Origin: Litoreibacter roseus
Lineage (GTDB): Bacteria > Pseudomonadota > Alphaproteobacteria > Rhodobacterales > Rhodobacteraceae
DNA length: 64,000 bases
Assembly (NCBI RefSeq): GCF_009811795.1
Contig: NZ_BLJE01000001.1
Span: 1 to 64,000, forward strand
Direction: 5' to 3'
Program-made: the position numbers and the translations under genes
The notes under the pieces: model-generated
Database searches by the model: none
The model's input: only the letters and a program-made list of their open reading frames with translations
What the model was told of the DNA's origin: nothing
Shown: piece by piece, positions 60,464 to 64,000 of the stretch
How positions within the stretch are numbered: position 1 is the stretch's first letter
Layout: each line of letters begins with the position of its first letter

Positions 60464-62233
60464 TTACTCGGCGGCCATGTCGGCGGCGTCGATACCGGAC
60501 ACGGATACCGGCTTCTTCATTGCATCGCGGCGGAACGGTTCACCCAGTTCCTGATTGAGCACGACTTCAAGGAAGGTGGTCTCGCCGTCCTGCATCTGCG
60601 CCTTGATGGCCTTGTTCAGCTCGTCGGTCAGCTGATCCATGGTTGTAACCTGCACGCCCTTGAGGCCACAGGCCTTGGCGATGTCGGCGTAGCGCACATC
60701 CAGATCCAACTCGGTCCCGACGAAGTTGTCGTCGAACCACAGCGTCGTGTTCCGCTTTTCGGCACCCCACTGATAGTTGCGGAAGATGATCATCGTGATT
60801 GCGGGCCAGTCGCCACGCCCAACTGCTGTCATCTCGTTCATGGAAATCCCGAAGGCGCCGTCGCCCGCGAATCCTACAACCGGTACGTCAGGTTGACCGA
60901 TCTTGGCACCGACAATGGCCGGGAAGCCATAGCCGCAAGGGCCGAAGAGACCGGGCGCCAGATATTTGCGGCCTTCCTCGAAGGACGGATAGGCGTTGCC
61001 GATGGCGCAGTTGTTGCCGATGTCGGAGCTGATGATTGCCTCTTTTGGAAGAGCGGCCTGAATGGCGCGCCATGCCTGGCGGGGCGACATGTGATCGGGT
61101 TGACGGGTGCGCGCGCGCTCGTTCCATGTGGTGCCGGGATCGTCCTCTTCATGGTCGAGCGAGGTCAGTTCCTGTGCCCAGCGAGACTTGGTGTCCGCGA
61201 TCAGGGCTTTGCGGTCTGCGCGGCCTGCGTCGCCCGCGTGATCGGCCAGCTTGCCAAGGATACCTTCCGCCACTTTCTTTGCGTCGCCCACGATGCCCAC
61301 GGTGACCGTCTTGGTCAGGCCGATCCGGTCCGGGTTGATGTCGACCTGAATGACTTTGGCGTCCTGCGGCCAGTAGTCGATGCCGTAGCCGGGCAGGGTG
61401 GAGAATGGGTTGAGCCGGGTGCCGAGGGCCAAAACCACATCAGCCTTGGAGATCAGTTCCATCCCCGCCTTCGAACCGTTATAGCCCAGAGGCCCGGCAA
61501 AAAGCGGATGCGACCCGGGGAACGCGTCATTGTGCTGATAGCCGACGCAGACAGGCGCATCGAGCGTCTCGGCCAGTTTCATAGAGGCCGGGATGCCGTC
61601 CGCCAGAACGACACCTGCGCCGTTCAGGATTACCGGAAACTTGGCGCTGCTTAAAAGATCTGCGGCGCGGGCAATTGCGTCTTCGCCGCCCGACGGGCGT
61701 TCGAAATCCACCACTGCGGGTAGGTTGATGTCGATGACCTGAGTCCAGAAATCGCGCGGCACGTTGATCTGGGCGGGCGCCGAGGCACGGTAGGCTTTCA
61801 GGATCACGCGGTTGAGAACCTCGGCGATGCGGGACGGGTCGCGGACCTCTTCCTGATAGGCGACCATGTCTTCGAACAGTTTCATCTGTTCGACTTCCTG
61901 AAATCCGCCCTGACCGATGGTCTTGTTGGCCGCCTGCGGCGTGACCAGCAAAAGCGGTGTGTGGTTCCAGTAGGCGGTCTTCACGGCGGTTACGAAATTG
62001 GTGATGCCGGGGCCGTTCTGGGCGATCATCATGGACATCTCGCCGGTCACACGGGTGTAGCCGTCGGCCATCATGCCTGCGCTGCCTTCGTGGGCGCAGT
62101 CCCAGAACTTGATGCCTGCGGACGGGAACAGGTCCGAGATCGGCATCATGGCAGAGCCGATGATCCCGAACGCATGTTTGATCCCATGCATCTGCAACGT
62201 TTTGACGAAGGCTTCTTCGGTGGTCATCTTCAT
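60464..62233 (-). CDS. xsc: sulfoacetaldehyde acetyltransferase
   Basis: 589 residues, thiamine-diphosphate enzyme. The N-terminus MKMTTEEAFVKTLQMHGIKH and AFGIIGSAMMPISDLFP is characteristic of Xsc rather than acetolactate synthase. The activating Glu is in DCAHEGSAGMM, and the ThDP/Mg motif is GDGAFGISMNEMTAVGRGD followed by an Asn-containing loop. It converts sulfoacetaldehyde and phosphate to acetyl phosphate and sulfite. It is followed by pta and soeABC, which deal with both products. Confidence 0.93.
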   Translation of the reverse strand: MKMTTEEAFVKTLQMHGIKHAFGIIGSAMMPISDLFPSAGIKFWDCAHEGSAGMMADGYTRVTGEMSMMIAQNGPGITNFVTAVKTAYWNHTPLLLVTPQAANKTIGQGGFQEVEQMKLFEDMVAYQEEVRDPSRIAEVLNRVILKAYRASAPAQINVPRDFWTQVIDINLPAVVDFERPSGGEDAIARAADLLSSAKFPVILNGAGVVLADGIPASMKLAETLDAPVCVGYQHNDAFPGSHPLFAGPLGYNGSKAGMELISKADVVLALGTRLNPFSTLPGYGIDYWPQDAKVIQVDINPDRIGLTKTVTVGIVGDAKKVAEGILGKLADHAGDAGRADRKALIADTKSRWAQELTSLDHEEDDPGTTWNERARTRQPDHMSPRQAWRAIQAALPKEAIISSDIGNNCAIGNAYPSFEEGRKYLAPGLFGPCGYGFPAIVGAKIGQPDVPVVGFAGDGAFGISMNEMTAVGRGDWPAITMIIFRNYQWGAEKRNTTLWFDDNFVGTELDLDVRYADIAKACGLKGVQVTTMDQLTDELNKAIKAQMQDGETTFLEVVLNQELGEPFRRDAMKKPVSVSGIDAADMAAE

Positions 62234-62317
62234 GAGGTGGGCTCCCTGAACAGAGGTAGACCCGGCTGGAATCGCCGGAGCTTTGAGCGCGAAGCTATCT
62301 TTTGAGGTGTCATTTCG

Positions 62318-62327
62318 ATAGGTCCAA
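62318..62327 (-). promoter_or_regulatory. TauR-type box upstream of xsc
   Basis: TTGGACCTAT on the minus strand, about 85-94 bp before the xsc start and just after the tauR stop. It is identical at all ten bases to one of the two boxes at 63834-63843. It suggests an internal promoter for xsc under TauR control. Confidence 0.6.
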
Positions 62328-62329
62328 AA

Positions 62330-63808
62330 TTATGCGTGTATAACGCCAGCCTGCGCTTCTTCCATCGCCTGTGCGATCAGGGCGACGCCGGGGGCGATCT
62401 GGGGTGCGGTGATTGATGAATAGGCCAGTCTGTAATGCCTGTAGGTGCGGGCGGTCCGTTCACAAAATGCCTCTCCGGGTTCGATCAGAACGGAGCGCGC
62501 GCGCAGGGTTTCGGCCAGTTGCTTGGTGTCCACGCCGTCCGGGGCGCGCATCCAGTAGCTTGAGCCTCCGAATGTGCCCGCGCCCGCAATCTCAAGCCCG
62601 TGCTGGGCCATGGCCTTGTCCATGATGCGCCTGCGGTCCTGAAATGCGGTGCGCAACCGTTTGACCAGCGCGTCGTAGTGGCCCAACGACAGGAAATAGG
62701 CTGCGGTGCGCTGCATATGTCCGGGCGGGTGGCGCAAGACGGCGGATCGAAGTGCGCGCGCTTCGCGGATGAAGGGCGCGGGGCCCGCCAGATAGCCCAG
62801 CCTCAGCCCCGGAAAGAGCGACTTGGAGAAGGAGCCGATATAGATCACGCGGCCGTCCTCATCCAGTGATTTCAAGGCGGGGGACGGCGGGCGCAGGAAC
62901 GACATTTCGAATTCGTAATCATCCTCGACGATCAGGAAATCGTCCTTGCGCGCGCGGTCCAGCAGGGCGTGTCGGCGCTCCAGTGGCATGGTCGCGGCAG
63001 TCGGGCATTGGTGACTGGGCGTCGTGAAAACGACGTCCGTTTCGGGCGGGATCAGATCGGGGGGCAGACCATCGGCATCGACCGGGATCGGCAGGCGGTG
63101 GCAGCGTGATTGCCGGAGGATAGAGCGGATGCCGGGATAGGACGGATCCTCGTGCGCCGCGGTCCGGCGTTGGGTCAGAAGGACCTGTGCGGTCAGCCAC
63201 AGCGCATTCTGGGCGCCGATGGTGATCAGGATCTCGTCGGGGCTTGCCAGAATACCCCGGCGGGGCAGGGTGTTGCGGGCGATGAATTCGAGCAGTTGCG
63301 GATCGTCGCGGTCCATCTGATCGGCAGTCAGGCTGTCAAAATCCCGTTGTCCCAAGGCACGGACCGCGCAAAGCCGCCAATTCTGGCGGTCAAACAGCGT
63401 CGGGTCCACTTGGCCATAGAGAAACGGATATTTATAGCGTCGCCAGTCCACGGGCTTTTCGATCTGGATGCCGCCGGAAAACCGAGTGCCGATGGCGCGG
63501 GACCAGTCGACCGTATCACCCGACATGCGCTGCGTCAGTTCGGGCGGCTCGGGGGCCTTGTCCGAGACATAATAACCAGACCGCCCGGCAGAGGTCAGAT
63601 AGTCGTCCGACATCAATTCATTATAGGCCAGCGTCACGGTGATCCGGCTGACCCCCAGATGATGGGCCAACTTGCGCGACGACGGCAGCTTTTCCCCCGG
63701 CCGAAACCGACCCGACAAAATGCCCCCCGCAACCATCTGCTGGATCTGCTGCTGCAAGGTGCCCTCAAAAGCAGGATCGAGGAAGAAGGTTTCGACAGCG
63801 ATGGGCAT
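62330..63808 (-). CDS. tauR: MocR/GntR-family regulator with aminotransferase domain, TauR-like
   Basis: 492 residues: an N-terminal GntR winged helix (GRFRPGEKLPSSRKLAHHLG, VSRITVTLAYNELMSDDYL) joined to a fold-type I aminotransferase domain with the PLP Lys in YIGSFSKSLFPGLRLGYL. MocR proteins sense amines through PLP; TauR responds to taurine and activates taurine and xsc genes. Position upstream of xsc and the matching DNA boxes support this. Confidence 0.87.
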   Translation of the reverse strand: MPIAVETFFLDPAFEGTLQQQIQQMVAGGILSGRFRPGEKLPSSRKLAHHLGVSRITVTLAYNELMSDDYLTSAGRSGYYVSDKAPEPPELTQRMSGDTVDWSRAIGTRFSGGIQIEKPVDWRRYKYPFLYGQVDPTLFDRQNWRLCAVRALGQRDFDSLTADQMDRDDPQLLEFIARNTLPRRGILASPDEILITIGAQNALWLTAQVLLTQRRTAAHEDPSYPGIRSILRQSRCHRLPIPVDADGLPPDLIPPETDVVFTTPSHQCPTAATMPLERRHALLDRARKDDFLIVEDDYEFEMSFLRPPSPALKSLDEDGRVIYIGSFSKSLFPGLRLGYLAGPAPFIREARALRSAVLRHPPGHMQRTAAYFLSLGHYDALVKRLRTAFQDRRRIMDKAMAQHGLEIAGAGTFGGSSYWMRAPDGVDTKQLAETLRARSVLIEPGEAFCERTARTYRHYRLAYSSITAPQIAPGVALIAQAMEEAQAGVIHA

Positions 63809-63811
63809 AGA

Positions 63812-63843
63812 CTGGACCTAAACGAGTGATGTTTTGGACCTAT
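63812..63843 (+). promoter_or_regulatory. pair of TauR-type boxes upstream of tauR
   Basis: CTGGACCTAA (63812-63821) and TTGGACCTAT (63834-63843) form a direct repeat with start-to-start spacing of 22 bp, two DNA turns. The first equals the TauR site CTGGACYTAA I recall from Rhodobacter capsulatus. The boxes begin 4 bp before the tauR start and read away from it, which fits autoregulation and control of a gene beyond the window's right end. Confidence 0.65.
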
Positions 63844-64000
63844 CAGGCGCGCGGCGGGATTGGAAGGTGGCGGTATAGCATTGATGGATAAGGCGAAATA
63901 TGTGTGACCACCATTCCATTTCAGATGCAGTCAACGTAACCATCATGCTCTCTCTAGCTTCTGACTGAGTTATAATTAATCTAAGTGTCTTGAAATCTAG

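Noticed and set aside
60434-61654. Open frame of 406 codons on the plus strand
   Set aside because: It is antisense to xsc, a confidently recognised gene.
60464-62233. Acetolactate synthase large subunit
   Set aside because: Same ThDP fold, but the N-terminus and the pta neighbour are those of Xsc, and no small subunit gene is adjacent.
63844-64000. Short ATG frame starting near 63880
   Set aside because: Only a few codons before a stop and no ribosome site. The last 150 bases contain no gene that can be supported.
1-64000. tRNA or rRNA genes, CRISPR arrays, insertion sequences, prophage or attachment sites
   Set aside because: None was recognised by eye: no direct-repeat arrays, transposase or integrase motifs. 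A covariance-model scan was not possible, so a small RNA could have been missed.

Overview
The window looks like part of the chromosome of a marine Rhodobacterales (Roseobacter-group) alphaproteobacterium. Pointers are the moderately high GC, the many ABC and TRAP importers, a GlpSTPQUV-type glycerol importer, the tauR-xsc-pta-soeABC sulfonate block, and TauR-like and CtrA-like DNA boxes. No rRNA, tRNA, CRISPR array, insertion sequence or phage gene was seen. Almost all genes are packed into operons with ATGA/TGATG overlaps.

Layout. 1-6829 (+): acetate block with the tail of acs, an adenylate kinase, a two-subunit Na+/solute symporter, a cNMP/CBS/DUF294 protein, a small membrane protein and a membrane-anchored DnaQ-like exonuclease. 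7185-12719 (+): an envelope/signalling block with a PstS-like/OmpA fusion, an orphan TRAP binding protein and a Ser/Thr kinase with a periplasmic tail. 12741-14235 (-): a BlaR1-like M56 protease and a BlaI-like repressor. 14281-20183 (-): glycerol ABC importer. 20311-24475 (-): TRAP importer with a DadA-like flavoenzyme; diverging from it, 24570-26145 (+), a racemase-family protein and a TauE/SafE exporter. 26142-36379 (-): galactoside operon with an ABC importer, alpha- and beta-galactosidases and most of the De Ley-Doudoroff galactose pathway, facing an IclR regulator and the importer ATPase (36512-38389, +). 38500-41476 (+): another TRAP importer closed by a strong terminator. 42191-54881 (+): the most interesting region. 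54885-63808 (-): soeCBA, pta, xsc, tauR.

The 43.4-50.2 kb genes form a coupled set: a PfkB kinase resembling sulfofructose kinase YihV, a class I LacD/YihT-type aldolase, an L-fucose-isomerase-like protein, a Gfo/Idh/MocA protein, an aldose 1-epimerase and a GabD-like aldehyde dehydrogenase. I read this as a variant sulfoglycolytic (sulfo-EMP) route for sulfoquinovose. The Gfo/Idh/MocA protein could replace the usual GH31 sulfoquinovosidase, and the dehydrogenase would yield sulfolactate. Downstream lie a HisD-family protein with HpsN (sulfopropanediol dehydrogenase) features and three proteins of unclear role. The convergent block encodes sulfoacetaldehyde acetyltransferase (Xsc), phosphate acetyltransferase and the cytoplasmic sulfite dehydrogenase SoeABC. 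Together the locus could take a C6 sulfosugar and C3 sulfonates to acetyl-CoA and sulfate, provided the steps from sulfolactate to sulfoacetaldehyde are encoded elsewhere. Functional assignments rest on motif reading and remembered family knowledge; no database search was run.
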